DNA of 64,000 nucleotides from Prosopocoilus inquinatus (GCA_036172665.1 CM069870.1:62496212-62560211); one strand, 5' to 3'. Counted from the first letter of the stretch, positions 1 through 11,862 are shown. A program made the numbers and translations. The notes: generated by a model not told the origin, from the sequence alone.

Positions 1-24
1 AAATCGGAAAATTACACATATCAG

Positions 25-113
25 TTTCACTTGAAAGATATGACAGTCACGTTAAGAAAGCAAGGGTTTCACTTGAAAGATATGACATGACAGTCACGTT
101 AAGAAAGCAAGTG
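25..113. repeat. short tandem duplication, unit ~42-47 bp
   Basis: Two adjacent copies of a unit beginning TTTCACTTGAAAGATATGAC lie at about 25-66 and 67-113. The second copy has an extra ATGAC. No coding content is seen. Confidence 0.8.
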
Positions 114-176
114 CACTACTTTTTTCAGTTTAACAAATGCAAGTCGTAGGCTCTTTGTTGCTCTTCAATCTGTATA

Positions 177-1309
177 CACTGTGTCCACATTTCGATGCTC
201 ACCATTGGCATCTCGGTTATTAAAAGACGTAGAGCAACGGTTAAATGGGGAATGTTTTGCAGAATTCAATGCTCGCAACAAATCTCATTTAAAATTCACC
301 ATAACTTTTTTAAATTTTAAGATAATTTAAGAAAACCAAAATTTGACGATTTCCATATTCCTCGATAACTCGATATAACCTGATGTGACCTCTTCTAAAC
401 TTTTACATTGTTGAGACACTTTTTTAAGACAAAGTTTTTGATGCAAACAGAAACCTCCGATTGTCATTGTTTTCAAGTTATTAGCGCTAACTTTTATTTT
501 TCATGTGGCATCCATATTAGGTTTTCGGTTAGTTAGATAGTCTTTAAAAAGAGTTTTTCAACGAAGTATAACATACCCGATAAATTTTTATTTGGGGAGA
601 TATTAACAAAAACATAAATTAATCTCTTATGAAATTAGTAGGCTATGAAATTAAACACCAATGAGAAAGCTTGAAGATATGCTAAGTATGCTGTAAAATA
701 ACGAAATGATAATAAAAGTAATAAAAGAAAAAAAAAGTAAAGAAATCGTACTAAAAGTTCAGGTTGACTTATTGACGTATTTTTCGTTTGTTAGTAGTTC
801 CAAATATCTGTTACGTCAATATCGTTTCGTTATTTTACAGTATTGGGTGTTTAATTTCATAGCTTACTAATTTCATAAGGGATTAAATTATGTTTTTGTT
901 AATATCTCCCCTAAAAATAAAAATTTCTCGAGTATGTTATACATCATTGAAAAGCTCTTTTTAAAGACTATCTAACTAACCTAAAACCAACATGGGTGCC
1001 ATATAAAAAACAAAAGTTATCGTTAATAACTTGAAAACAAATGACAATCGGAGGTTTCTGTTTGCATCAAAAACTTAACTGTCTTAAAAAAGTGTCTGAA
1101 CAATGTAAAAGTTTAGAAGAGGTCACATCAGGTGTTATCGAGATTATTGAGGAATATTGAAATCGTCAAATTTTGGTTTTCTTAAATTATCTTAAAGTTT
1201 AAGAAAGTTATGGTGAATTTGAAATGAGATTTGTGTTCTATTTAACCGTTGCTCTATATCTTCGAATAACCGAGATGCCAATGGTGAGCATCGAAATGTG
1301 GACACAGTG
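177..1309. mobile_element. long inverted-repeat (foldback) element with TA flanks
   Basis: Two arms of roughly 500 bp (about 177-704 and 824-1309) are reverse complements of each other with scattered differences and small indels. They surround a purine-rich spacer of about 120 bp. The outer ends read CACTGTGTCCACATTTCG and its complement, and both sides are flanked by TATA, which fits a TA target-site duplication of the Tc1/mariner type. No transposase reading frame is present, so it is non-autonomous. The arms could fold into a long hairpin RNA if transcribed. The family assignment is inferred from the TA flanks only. Confidence 0.8.
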
Positions 1310-2131
1310 TATAAGTCTTCTATCTGTATATAAGAATTCGTACTTCTGTATAGAAAGACTATTGAATATCCTGAATTAAGATTAAAACTCTAGTAAATAT
1401 GACAAGTTTTAGAACAAATAAGCTATACTATTATACTATTAATACTACTATTATTAATGTTCATGAAAACTGACGTATTAAAGTTACTTGATAAAAGAAA
1501 TTCTAGACTAAATCAAATAGATAAGACATGTCTTGTAACTAATTTGCAAAACCAATCGTGCAGAACGTTCGTTTTCCAAGAAACCCGTTGCCTAAGCCGA
1601 AAGATACCATGAAATATAGTTGGAGTAACATGAAAAAGATAGGTAGATCAAGAATTGGTGACATAAGAGAAAATGTGGTAATATGGACCACAAAAAAGAA
1701 AAAGGAGCCCATGAGAAAACGACAGCTGGTAAAGAATTCTCAGCTCGTGGACCAAAGACCCAATTAGCAACGCAAAAACCAAAACAGAGATATGCGTTTT
1801 GACTAGTTGGTAAAGGTCTCTTCAATTTGATTCAGACTGGACTGTTTCCTAAGTAACTTCCCCTATTAAACGATCTTAGAGATATTTATGGTGATCATTC
1901 CAGTATAAATTCATCAAACCTGTTTTGGAAACAGAGTCTTCGTAGACACTGCTGGAACTTAGTATGCGGTGGCAACGCCGCACAGATCATCTCGTCTTTA
2001 CCGCCATTTTGCCGAATTTTTGCTGTAACAAACGAAATGTACCCGGAAGCCGGTGTATACGAAGCCAAGTTCTCTTCATTATCGCTGTAGATATCGTACG
2101 AGTAACATTACGGTATACATAAGCTATTATA
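1310..2131. other. intergenic/intronic, no gene seen
   Basis: AT-rich sequence between two foldback elements. A 69-codon open frame (1558-1767, starting at GTG) is rich in K, R and N, has no recognisable domain and looks like chance. Confidence 0.6.
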
Positions 2132-2860
2132 CAGGGAAGGGCAAAAGTATGGAACCGGCTTAATATTTCGAAAACTGTTTGACGTATCTACGTGAAATTT
2201 GGCATGTGATTTAGAGTCAATAAAACCTATATTACCAATTTGTTTCAATTGTTTATCTGCTCTTGTTTCTAAGATCTAACGCCTAATTGATTTTTTTAAA
2301 TGACAACCTGCTGATTTTTTTCCTTTATTTAATAGTTCGTTTAATTCTCTAAACGATCACATGAAAATAATTATCAATTACATAAGAAAATTTTCGAGGA
2401 AAAATGGTTTATTGTTTGATATTCGACAAAAATTCTAGTTTTAACAAAAAAACTGTAAAACCACAAGATTATGGGCAGTTTTTAAGATAGAACTAAAGAA
2501 AATTTCAATAAAAATTGCCTTAAAAATATAAAAACAAATACTAAATATCAGCGTAAACTATTTTTTCTAACTTTTTCATTCAAACATTATTTTATAGAAA
2601 TTTTCTAATGCAATAGATAAATATTTTTATGTGGTCGTGTAAAGAATTAAACGAACTATTAAATAGAGGAAAAAAATCAGCAGGTTGTCATTTAAGAAAA
2701 ATCAAGTAGGCATTGGATCTCAGAAACAAGAGCAGATAAACAATTGAAGCAAATTGGTAATGTAAGTCCAATTGATTCTGAATCACACACCAAATTTCAA
2801 ATAGATACGTCGAACAGTTTTCGGAATATTAAGCCGGTTCCATACTTTTGCAATACCCGG
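2132..2860. mobile_element. TA-flanked foldback MITE, copy 1
   Basis: The left end begins CAGGGAAGGGCAAAAGTATG and the right end is its degraded reverse complement (CATACTTTTGCAATACCCGG), with TA on both sides. The inverted similarity extends over 200 bp inward from each end. A second copy of the family is at 43434-44189. No coding capacity is seen. TA flanks and the CAGGG start suggest a non-autonomous Tc1/mariner-like element, which is an inference. Confidence 0.85.
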
Positions 2861-2862
2861 TA

Positions 2863-5100
2863 TATATACGTCGCGGTTTTGGCGGGTCTTTTACAATTTG
2901 TCCTGCGTTCCGAGAAACTTTAGAAAAGTCCCGTTTTCTTGTCAAGAATATACCTTTTGCTAGTTTAAGGAAGAAAGTAAATTTGTTTATTGAAGAGTGG
3001 ATTAAAAATTATTATTATTATTATTCGGCTAGCAACATCTGATAAATTCTGTTTTGCCTGGCCCAGTTTACTGAGTATTCTTTCACAAAGAAGCGTGCGG
3101 CAAATAAATACTTAATAAAATGCAACGGTCGTAGTTGTAATGTTTAGCATTGTGGGGGTACACTTCCCCGCTAGTGGGGCCATCCCTGCTTTAGAGATAA
3201 GTTTCAGTTTTGGATGGCTAGAGCTAAAATTAATTAAAAATAATAATTAGTAGGTTAAATTGTGAATCAAATTTGATTAGGTATTTCAGTAATTATGTAA
3301 AGACGATGTGATTTAATAGGGATGTTGCTTGTGCCTTTGAATTTAAACTCTATTATTTAGTTGGGTTGGCTTAGATTGTTCCGCCTTGCCTTAATTAAAA
3401 TCTGGTCACTTTAGGTACACACTTTGGGTACACACAAAATGTTACTCGTACGATGTCTACAGTGGTAATGAAGTGAACTTGGATTTGTATACGCGAGCTT
3501 CCGGCTTCCATGAATTTATGCTTTATTCCTGAACCGAGGGCAAGATTCAATTTATAAAGTTTGGCTGGAATTTGATCGACTCGTCGTTTCCTGAAAAGTG
3601 CGAGTAGCATTTTAATCTAACGATTTCGCTTAATTAAACAGAAATGTTTTAACTCAGTTATTTACGGCACGGCGCTATTTGGCATTCTCTTTTTGTCTTT
3701 CATTTATAATAGTTTCTTGTTGGCTGGCTTTTCTTCCTGGTCGGATTTTTCCGCTGGATTATTTATTTTAGCATTATTATTATTATTTCTTGAGGTTGGT
3801 CATTCCTGTGGATTTATTATTGAAGCCGTGCTCATTAACAAGAAACGGCCTAATTACCAAGGCGGAAAGTCGTTGACATCCCGATCTAATGATATCCCGC
3901 TGTGAGGGCGATGCCACAGACATAATGCGACATCTGTTCGACAAAATTTGACCCTATTTGACCCTGGATGACCGGGTGCCAGCTAATCTAACCCGTGAAG
4001 AATACTTTTGCTTTACTTCATTACTTATTTACTTGTGGACAATATCGGGATGTTACGGTGCAAGACCAATTGTAATTAATTTCGCTATTTAATTTAGAAA
4101 TTCAGTTTTGCCCTTTAGGACAAGTCCGTTTGTAAGTCAGATCTAATTAATCGCGTTCACGTGTTTGTAACCAAATAAAATTTAGTTAACATAGTTTGAT
4201 ATCTGTTACAAGCCACTTGAGCTTTGCTGAGGCTTTACGTATTTGTGAAAGTTCTTTAAACAGAGATACTATCGAGAATTTTATTGTGTTATTGTCTAAC
4301 CCCTGCACTGAACGCATGAGTGAGCGAAAATCTCCTGGAGGTTAACGAATGATTTCGCGCGCTGTCGAAGCCTTGGGAACAGCCCGCAGCGAATCTTTCA
4401 CTTGAGTTTATTCCTTGGCGCCCTTAGTTAATATCTTATTGGAACCCGCACCGATAACCACTATAGCCAGTTTTGGAAAAGTTATCAATAAACAACGCGT
4501 GCTTGAATCCAGGTAAATTTTTTAAACCAGAAGTCATAAAATTAAACTGTTTAAGTGGTGGCATGATTATATCACACTTCGACACTTAGAGTCATTTGTG
4601 ACTTTTAAGCCTTCTAAAAGCGCACATTGGCTAAGAGAAAATCAATTATGGCTTCACTAACAGAAAAGTGGAATGCCCAAAGTCGTAGGAGTGTCGTAAT
4701 TCTTTACCCTGTCATAGTTTTAGTAATCGTCTTGGATTGGGATTTAACCAGAAAATTTTTGACACTCCATGGTTTTCATAAACGGCTTCTTCTGGGTATA
4801 AAATTAATGTCAGATGCTTTTCCCCAAACCAAAAACTTCCAGTATGAAGCTATTCAGTACTGCCCGATGTTTTATCCCAAACCAAGAATTTTCCCAAAAT
4901 ACGCAACGCAAATTATTTTAAAATTCTCCCAAAGGCTTGTTTTTCGATTCCCCACTATTTTAATAAAGCTTAATTTCAAAAAATGCAAAGAATATTGTTG
5001 TCACAAATTCAAGAAATGTCAGTCTTTCAAATGTAAAGTTTAGCTGTTAAGCGTAAAGTAATTTGAATCAATATTAACAAATAAACAAAAAATGATGTCT
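2863..5100. other. mostly non-coding; small unrecognised frames
   Basis: An (ATT)n run at about 3008-3024 follows a short open frame (2863-3042) and could be the tail of an old LINE, but the protein is not recognisable. A ~70 bp segment at 3352-3420, ending TCTGGTCACTTTA, recurs at 22547-22620, so it belongs to a dispersed repeat. A 131-codon frame from the ATG at 4648 to 5043 has a hydrophobic stretch near its start and lysine/cysteine-rich C-terminal residues. It matches no family I know and I do not call it a gene. Confidence 0.45.
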
Positions 5101-5127
5101 TACTATAATAACTTAATATCGTACGAA

Positions 5128-5172
5128 CATGCATATTTCGATAGTTACACTGCCACCTTCAGTACCCACGCA
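5128..5172 (-). ncRNA. decayed hammerhead-like motif (family of 53.4 kb)
   Basis: On the minus strand CTGAAGG (5163-5157), then GGCAG...CTATC, then GAAA (5139-5136) and a short self-complementary ATATGCAT parallel the hammerhead-like repeats at 53.4 and 53.7 kb. The last A of CTGANGA is changed to G and the helix II arms no longer pair well, so it is probably inactive. Confidence 0.4.
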
Positions 5173-5235
5173 ATTAAAAATACTTTATGAAATCTTTGAT
5201 TAATTTGGACTATAGGACATTCTCCTTACTATATA

Positions 5236-5565
5236 ACGAGTGTTCAATTAAAAAAACGGTCATGAATTTATTCTGAACGTCTGGCGTAGTGTTCTTCATA
5301 CGACTAGCGTGAAGCGTCACTTGCATTTCTAACCTCTCTTTAACTCAAAGAAGACATTTCAAGACCGTCTAATAAACGTTTATTACCGAATATTTATATT
5401 AAGTATAAAAAGTTAGCAGGCGTAGCTTTCGAGTTTTGTTGGTTAAGTTAACCATCAACCTGTCAGAGTTAAAATTGAAATGATGTTAATCACGACATGC
5501 GTTCCCGACAACAAAAGCCTACTACAGCCTACTTGACCGTTTTTTTTTTTTTAATGAACACTCAT
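5236..5565. mobile_element. MITE with ~25 bp terminal inverted repeats
   Basis: The left end, GAGTGTTCAATTAAAAAAAC followed by GGTCA, is matched at the right end by TGACCG, a T run, and AATGAACACTC. The element is about 330 bp and has no open frame. No clean target duplication could be assigned. Confidence 0.75.
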
Positions 5566-5584
5566 TATGAAAGTTTTAAAAGAT

Positions 5585-5668
5585 TTGGTTGCAAATTGTT
5601 TTTGATTGCAATGTTAGGTTAAAAAGCGACCCTACGATGTCGCTATTTAAGCTATTCATTACTAAATA
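5585..5668. repeat. fragment of the hammerhead-bearing repeat (20.1 kb family)
   Basis: The stretch GCAAATTGTTTTTGATTGCA, followed by a TTAGGTTAAAAAGCGAC...GATGTCGCTATTT segment, matches the flanks of the ribozyme repeat at 19955-20360. The ribozyme core itself is absent from this copy. Confidence 0.65.
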
Positions 5669-5669
5669 T

Positions 5670-8030
5670 GCTTAGGTTGGTATAAACAAGAGGACATTCT
5701 CTTTGCCAAATATCTTCTAGTTCATAATAACCAAATATTTCACGAAGTAATTTTAATTTGCGTGTGCGCGTGTGTTGAAGATGCTTAGCCAACAACATGA
5801 AACGTAGTAATGGGACATTATTCATTCTCCCATTTTATTTGCAGTAAACATAAAGCAGTTTTAAACCTTTCGTTCGATTTCTGTTATTGACGAGTTTGCA
5901 AGACCTAAATATAATTAAATTACCGCCGTTTGTGCTATTGCTTTCTCTTCTTGAGAATATTTATTTACACAAAAGTAAACTCAGTGTCCTCCCCAAATGT
6001 CCCGAAAGTTTGGAAAAAAATTGCTCAACCGCTTGAAATTTTCACATTTTGAGAAAAAAAAACCACAATTTGGCAACACTGAAGCTATCTCATCATCAAT
6101 AGAGCAAAAGGACTGGAGATTGAATGATGACTGCGATTATTGATAGATAACTAAGCGATGTTACTAGGAGAAATTAATTTGCTTTTCAGGAAGAACAAAA
6201 CGGAGAGAGAAGAAAAAATAAGGAGAAAATAAGCCGAAGGACATTCAGTAAAAATTTGAAACCTGTGGGTAGAAGTGGCCTTAGAGGTATTCCCAAGAAG
6301 ATAGTGTGATAAAATTGGATCTTATTGGTAACAGAATGAAGAAGCTAAATCAACAGGGCGTGTTTCTAATTGGAAGAAGAAGATTTATTTGTTGACCTTC
6401 TCTGACCTCTGGACAATATTCCCCATGAATTAATTATTATATGCCCAATCGTTGTGTTCATAATATTCACTCTTCTACAAGTTTCACGATCTTTGTAATT
6501 AAAAAGTAATTGCGATTAGCGATAAAATTTTGACCAATTACCAGATGAAACAGACCTTCTTTCGTAGAACAACAAAGGGAAGGGAAAGAAGAAAAAATCA
6601 AAATAAATTTTGAGGTGGAGAAAGGAGTGGATACTTGGTAAATGATGGTTTGCAAAGATTGGGCTAAGAGTGTAGCAGTAAGAAAACATAGCGAGTGAAA
6701 TTATATTCCGAGAAATACTTGTACCTAAAATATGTAAAGCGACATGACCCTGAACAAACGCAGATTTGCATAATACCGCGGAGTTCCGTGCCGTGTGCAA
6801 AGATTAGGTGCTGGGGAAAAGGACTTGATATTAAAGAATCAGATTAAGATAAAGATGTTCTCCCTCTAAATAGTTACACGTCACAATGTCTTCAAATACT
6901 AGAAACACATTGCGGAAAATGAGATGTTAAAGATAAACCCCCTAAATAAAATCCTCTCCAAGTGTAAGTCCCAAAATCATGTAAGTTAATTTATTATTTA
7001 TAATGCAGGCACTTTATATTGTACTTTATTCTAGCTATGCCCCCATTCCAAAATTACCGTAACAAGAGGAACGTCTAAAGTGTTTAAACTGAAATGAATG
7101 AAACTGACAGAATGAAATCAATAAAATTCAACGGTCAATGTCCATTGCATTGTACAATGCAATGAATCGTTCAAATATTCAATGGACAAGTGATGAAATA
7201 AAACGTTACAAAAAAAAAATAATGAAACACATTTAGTAGATTAATGATTAACGAAAATTGCAGCCGTTCGGGTATTAACCGAGATGTTCATAAACCGGAA
7301 ACCATTCATCTTCTGACCGCCTTACACGTTTTTAACTGCGCTGCTGCTTTTTATTCATTGACGCGTAAACTGTTGGCAAAGAATCAAACAATGCATAACA
7401 ATGAGTCGCTTGAAAAACAGTTTCGCAAAAACACAAAGAAAGGGCAGTGATTAGTAAGCCAGAATGTGGGGCTGAGACCAAATTTATCTCTTCCTTAATG
7501 GAAGTCGACGGAAAGCTTTCAAGATTTCTACAAATTTCGTTATAAAAGGACGCTACGTCTTTTTAGTAGTTAATAACAAACTGCAAAAGGAGGAGAATGG
7601 AGTTGGACATAAAAGCGTGGGTTAAAAACGGTGCCTGCAGAAACAACTTGGCAGAAGCTTTCTTGGCTCTGTTTGTTATTCATATATTTTAAATGTCATC
7701 CTGTTTCTGGCTGTTTTTCGTTTTGTCATTAAAACTAAGAGAATTATTTCGTTTTGATGGCTTCGCGAATACTGGCTGGTGTTGTTCGATGTGCGTTTCG
7801 TTTTAAGAAATGTTGCCAAACAACCATGAATCAAAGTTAGCTTTGAAGATTTAATTTTCATCATGTACACATATGTTTTGTGCAGTGTTTTCTTTTCTGA
7901 TTTAGTGATTCATATATTCGTGTTTTCCTTCGAAAGAAATACTCTGTTTTATTGTAGAACATTTCATATAATTAACTTATCACCGTCGAAGGACCAAAAA
8001 TAAACTAAATTAATTTTTACTATTTCGGTG
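5670..8030. other. no gene seen
   Basis: AT-rich sequence with purine-rich patches around 6185-6240 and 6570-6630. A small palindrome, TTGCATTGTACAATGCAA, lies near 7145. Open frames of 62-94 codons in this interval lack recognisable domains. Confidence 0.5.
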
Positions 8031-8049
8031 CAGACCTACGTTATTTACA

Positions 8050-8165
8050 AGAAAATAATATTTAACCTTTAACCGGACATAATTAAAAATGAGAGAACAT
8101 TCAACGTTTCACTATTATTTTACTATTCGTTTTAAGGTTAAAAACTATTTTATTACAATTTCCAT
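8050..8165. repeat. decayed copy of the GAAACGTTGA hairpin repeat
   Basis: The sequence TTTAACCGGACATAAT followed by TCAACGTTTCACTAT is the reverse complement of the loop-plus-stem arrangement seen more completely at 10270, 11715 and 21473. The flanking hairpin arms are largely lost here. Confidence 0.5.
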
Positions 8166-8779
8166 CGGGTAAGTCGATTTCAATTAATAATAATATTTAT
8201 TCAATCAAAAGCACAGAGAAAAATTAAGTGTATAACAAAAAACATAAAATTTAGGTTGACTTACGTGGTTGGTTTCAGATCGACTGAAAGTCATCTGGTT
8301 TGCAAACAGCAGTATGTTATTTTACGTAACACGGAAAAAGAACTGAATAAGCTGTTCAATTTAATAAACTTGACATTAACACAAATTAATAATAGAATAA
8401 AAATAGAAATAGGGCCTCGAAAAAGGGGATAAGCGAAAAATTTCGTAATCAAGTAAGTATTTCTGAGGAAATGAAACCTTTCCTATATTTGGTAACGAAA
8501 ATTCCTAGAAAACTGGGCACAAAAAAGAGCTTCTGGAAAAAACGACTTCTCCAACGCATCTGCACTTTTTCACCTCAAATTCTACTAACGTTGTCTTTAC
8601 CAACCTCCATTTTCCACAATTCGTTCGGCTATTGTTCACAAAATTTTTCCCTCCTTTTGTTCGCCTACTAACATCGATCAACTCTTTATCAATAACTATC
8701 GTCCAATCCAAAACCATCTCTGGAAGAAGTCGTTTATGAAAACTGTGGAACGTTCAAAATTTTTGAGCGCTGCTCGCTA

Positions 8780-9735
8780 GAAATGGAGGAACAAGATACC
8801 GAGGAAATACATAAAGAAGAAAAATATAAGACGGCTTGGACAGAAAAACCGATGAATATGCACAGATACTGTAAAAAGCAGTAGTAAAAGGACAAAGATT
8901 TAGTTGGGTAAGGCGCTCCTGTAATGACGGAATGTTTGTACAAAAAGCTATTGGAAAATAATATAGGAAGAAAAGGAGGAGAGTAAGACCTAAGACTTCA
9001 GAAACAGAAGAAAAAGATACCGAAGAAATATAAGAAGGAAAAAAGTATAATACAGCTTAAAAAGAAGAACAGATGAAGAGCTTCAGATATTTGAAAAAAG
9101 GACAAAGATATAGATAGGTAGATGCAATAAGGGAAAGTATGTTAGTCTATCTATTACCAAAAAGAGTAAGAGTAAAAGCTGTTGGAAAATGGTGGGAGGA
9201 AGAAAGTAAGACCTAAGAAAAGGAAAAACCAGATATCAAGAAAATATATGGAGGAAAAAATGTAAGACAGCTTGAAAAGAAGAACAGATAAAGAGCTGTA
9301 GATATTCCAGAAAGGACAAAGATTTAAATGGGTAGCTGTAATGAGGGGAAAGTATGTTAGTCTAGTACTAAGAAGCTGTTGGAAAATGGTGGAGGAAGAA
9401 AGTAAGAGCTAAGAAAAGAAAGAACCAGATATTACGAAAAGATTTAAATACGTAAGAATGAGGGGAAGTATATAAGTGGACTACCAAGAAGCTGTGAGAA
9501 AATGGTGTAGGAAGAAAAGGAGAAAAATAACATCTAAGACTCTAGAAGCGGAAGAACATGATTCTGAGGAAATATATGGAGTACGAGACAGCTTGGAAAG
9601 AAGAAGCGTTGAAGAGATACAGTATTACAACGAGGGATAGTAAAAGAACAACGATTTAAATGGATACGAAGCTCATGTAGTGAGGAGCATTACGTTAGTA
9701 GACCACCAAGAACTTCTTAAAAAATAGTGTAAGAA
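8780..9735. repeat. degenerate tandem array, unit ~0.12-0.23 kb
   Basis: A landmark resembling GCTGTTGGAAAATGGTG recurs near 8945, 9178, 9370, 9488 and 9711. Between landmarks the same order of motifs returns: AAGTAAGACCTAAGA, GAAGAAATAT, ACAGCTTGGAAAGAAGAA, AAAGGACAAAGATTTA and GGGAAAGTATGTTAGT. The plus strand is strongly purine-rich. Every unit is interrupted by stops, so this is not a repeat-protein gene. The short frame at 11344-11589 shares GAGAAAAGGAGGAGAGTAAG with it. Confidence 0.8.
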
Positions 9736-10268
9736 TTTGAATTTCCAATATGTATAAAGGAAGAATATTTAATTTCATTAGTATTTAATTTCACTTAATC
9801 TCCAGACGAGAAGCTACAGGGTGAGAAATGTAACGCCAGTTCTTTCCACGAGGAAAGGTCATGTGTTTCTTTAGTTTCGCGCATTGAATGAAATACGATA
9901 TTCAGTAAGACCTTTTTGTTTTATTTTTTCCTTGAACGTGGCATCACTGCGCCACCTAGCGAATGCAGGTGTTTGTGGTGCAAGCGTCTCGAGAGAAGGC
10001 GAGAAGATGTATATTGGAAGAAAAACAATCAACATTTGTATTAACAATTAGTTGTTAGGTGGATTTCGAATAAGCGTAAAGAAAAAGCACGCGTCTTATC
10101 TCGTTCCGGGCGATTCTAAATTCAACTCCAAATTCAATCTTCTTTTATTTAACTTCAGTAATCTTTCCCAAGTTTGATTCTCGAGAACGGAAGCAAAAAC
10201 TTTCCTGCGCAGTGTTTGTTTTGTGTCTTTAAACCATTCCCAACGAATCCATAATTAGAGTTGGTTCT
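9736..10268. other. no gene seen
   Basis: Non-coding AT-rich sequence separating the tandem array from the hairpin repeat. No exon with credible splice sites was recognised. Confidence 0.5.
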
Positions 10269-10380
10269 TGTCCGATGAAAATTGTAAGTACAAAGTTTTT
10301 GTACTTTTTTTCACTCCTGACGAACCTATAAATCTATAGCGAAACGTTGAGTATGAAAAAAACTTTGTACTTACAATAGT
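10269..10380 (+). repeat. hairpin repeat with hammerhead-like loop
   Basis: Arms ATTGTAAGTACAAAGTTTTT (from about 10280) and AAAAACTTTGTACTTACAAT (ending about 10377) are exact complements. The loop holds CTGACGA (10317-10323), a CTATA/TATAG stem (10326-10330 with 10335-10339) and GAAA (10341-10344) followed by CGTT. This is the order of a hammerhead ribozyme core. Helix III would have no loop, so cleavage in cis looks impossible, although a dimer could form. Related copies lie at 8.05, 11.7 and 21.5 kb. Confidence 0.6.
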
Positions 10381-10608
10381 CTTATCATTTTTATATACCA
10401 TGTATTTTTTTAACTCTGAACATACAATGTAAACATCCTCATGTTCAGTTTCTGAAAAAACATGTCAATCCATTGCCACATACGCAAGCTTCGATAAAAG
10501 CTGCGATAGAACAAATATGCTATTACTGTCAGTTATGAATTGTCATGAATACTAGTGGTTCAATACCGCTTGAAAAACTAATATTCGCTATAGATAGATC
10601 AATCCTTG

Positions 10609-10630
10609 TATCTCTCTCTCTCTCTCTCCC
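10609..10630. repeat. (CT)n microsatellite
   Basis: About ten uninterrupted CT dinucleotides. No other function is visible. Confidence 0.85.
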
Positions 10631-10828
10631 TATTTGTCATTATGTTTTGTAAAGAATCGTTTTCTTACGTTTAACTTTGTTGTAATCTTAAAGGAATTAT
10701 TTTGTTATTTTGTTACATTTTGTTTAATACATTAATTTTAAGTTCATGCAATACCTTCAACAAGTTATTACGGAGAGGAAATCTTCATAACGAGAGAGAC
10801 AACGAGAGTGGAAAATTTCACAATTTTC

Positions 10829-11340
10829 AGGCCAATAACGGCCCTGTTTCGGCTTCCTGAGGAAAACACCTTTGCGAAAGAATTTTTGGCTATATCACCT
10901 CTAACTGGCTACCGAACAAGAAAATCGCTTTACAGCGGTGGCTCGTTGGTTAAAAGAGCAGATTGGGTTTTTTTTTTATAAAAGGGGGTGGTTTGTCGTC
11001 ATTGATGAGGGTAAGAGAGTTTCAAATCAGCATTCAGGCTAACCACCCCTAAATTTAGTAGAGAAATACCCGCGTCCATTACAATAACGGCCCTGTTTCG
11101 ACTTTCCGAGGAAAGCACCATTGCGAGAGAATTTTTGGCTATATCACCTCAAACAACAACAAGAAAATAACAAGAAACAAGAAAATCACTTTTCAGCGGT
11201 GGCTCGTTGGTCAAAAGAGCAGGTTGGGTTTTTATAAAAGGTGGTGGTTTATCGTCGTTGATCAGGGTAAAAGAGTTTCGAATGAACATTCAGGTTGACC
11301 ACCCCTAAATGTAGTAGAGAAAACATCCGCGCCCATTAGA
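10829..11340 (+). repeat. tandem duplication of a ~254 bp unit, tRNA-like boxes
   Basis: Units at about 10829-11081 and 11083-11340 share AATAACGGCCCTGTTTCG, AGAATTTTTGGCTATATCAC, GCGGTGGCTCGTTGG and ACCACCCCTAAAT. Each unit has TGGCTCGTTGG, close to a tRNA A box, and about 70 bp later GAGTTTCAAAT or GAGTTTCGAAT, close to a B box. A tRNA-derived SINE is therefore possible, but no cloverleaf could be drawn by eye. Confidence 0.7.
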
Positions 11341-11639
11341 ATAGTGTACGGAGAAAAGGAGGAGAGTAAGACAAGATGGAAAGTCGAAGTAATAACAGGT
11401 GTACGTAGTTCAAAAAAACTACCCGAAAGAATGGAAGAACAAGAAATAGTTGATGAAGACAGTCCAAGTCATACGCAAGTTACTATAGGCAAACAAGAGC
11501 AAACGAAATATTCTTCTTATTTGAAATATTTTAAAAATCTTACAAGACTTATAATCGGTAAATTTTGTAACAGATTAGATTTCAATTAACGGACGAGGAT
11601 AGAAATAAATCTGTTTGCATTAAAAGTTTTTATTATTAT

Positions 11640-11700
11640 TTATGTTGCTCCTAGTTTCGGTCCCGAGAGTATGAATTCATCCTTAGGCAGGCAAAACAAT
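11640..11700 (-). repeat. GGGACCGAAAC repeat, inverted partner of 12.04 kb
   Basis: On the minus strand GGATGAATTC, then CTCTCGGGACCGAAACTAGG precede an A/T-rich tail. The same order (GAGGATGG, then GACGGGACCGAAACCAG) occurs on the plus strand at 12040-12090. The spacing recalls a degraded hammerhead core, but CTGANGA is not intact in either copy. Confidence 0.4.
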
Positions 11701-11714
11701 AGATAAAGACAAGC

Positions 11715-11862
11715 AATTAAAAAGTTTTGAATCTTTAACCGGACAGAATTATAATTGGAAAAGCACTCCACGTTTCAATATTGGTATCGGTATCGGTATA
11801 GCTTTTCCAATTATAATTCTGTCCGGTTCAGATTCAAAACTTTTTACTTACGATTTTCAACG
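11715..11862 (-). repeat. nested hairpin repeat, GAAACGT family
   Basis: Outer arms AAAAGTTTTGAATCTTTAAC and its near complement (11838-11856), plus inner arms ATAATTGGAAAAGC and GCTTTTCCAATTAT, form a strong hairpin. The loop contains GAAACGTGGA on the minus strand and a short GGTATC tandem run. It belongs to the family at 10.3 and 21.5 kb. Confidence 0.7.

Noticed and set aside
3693..3905. Hydrophobic 70-codon open frame
   Set aside because: It starts at TTG, with hydrophobicity from AT-rich codons and an (ATT)n-like run. No splice or promoter evidence.
4627..5043. 138-codon open frame
   Set aside because: It starts at TTG (first ATG at 4648), has no recognisable domain, and its AT-rich composition equals the surroundings. 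Kept only as a note.
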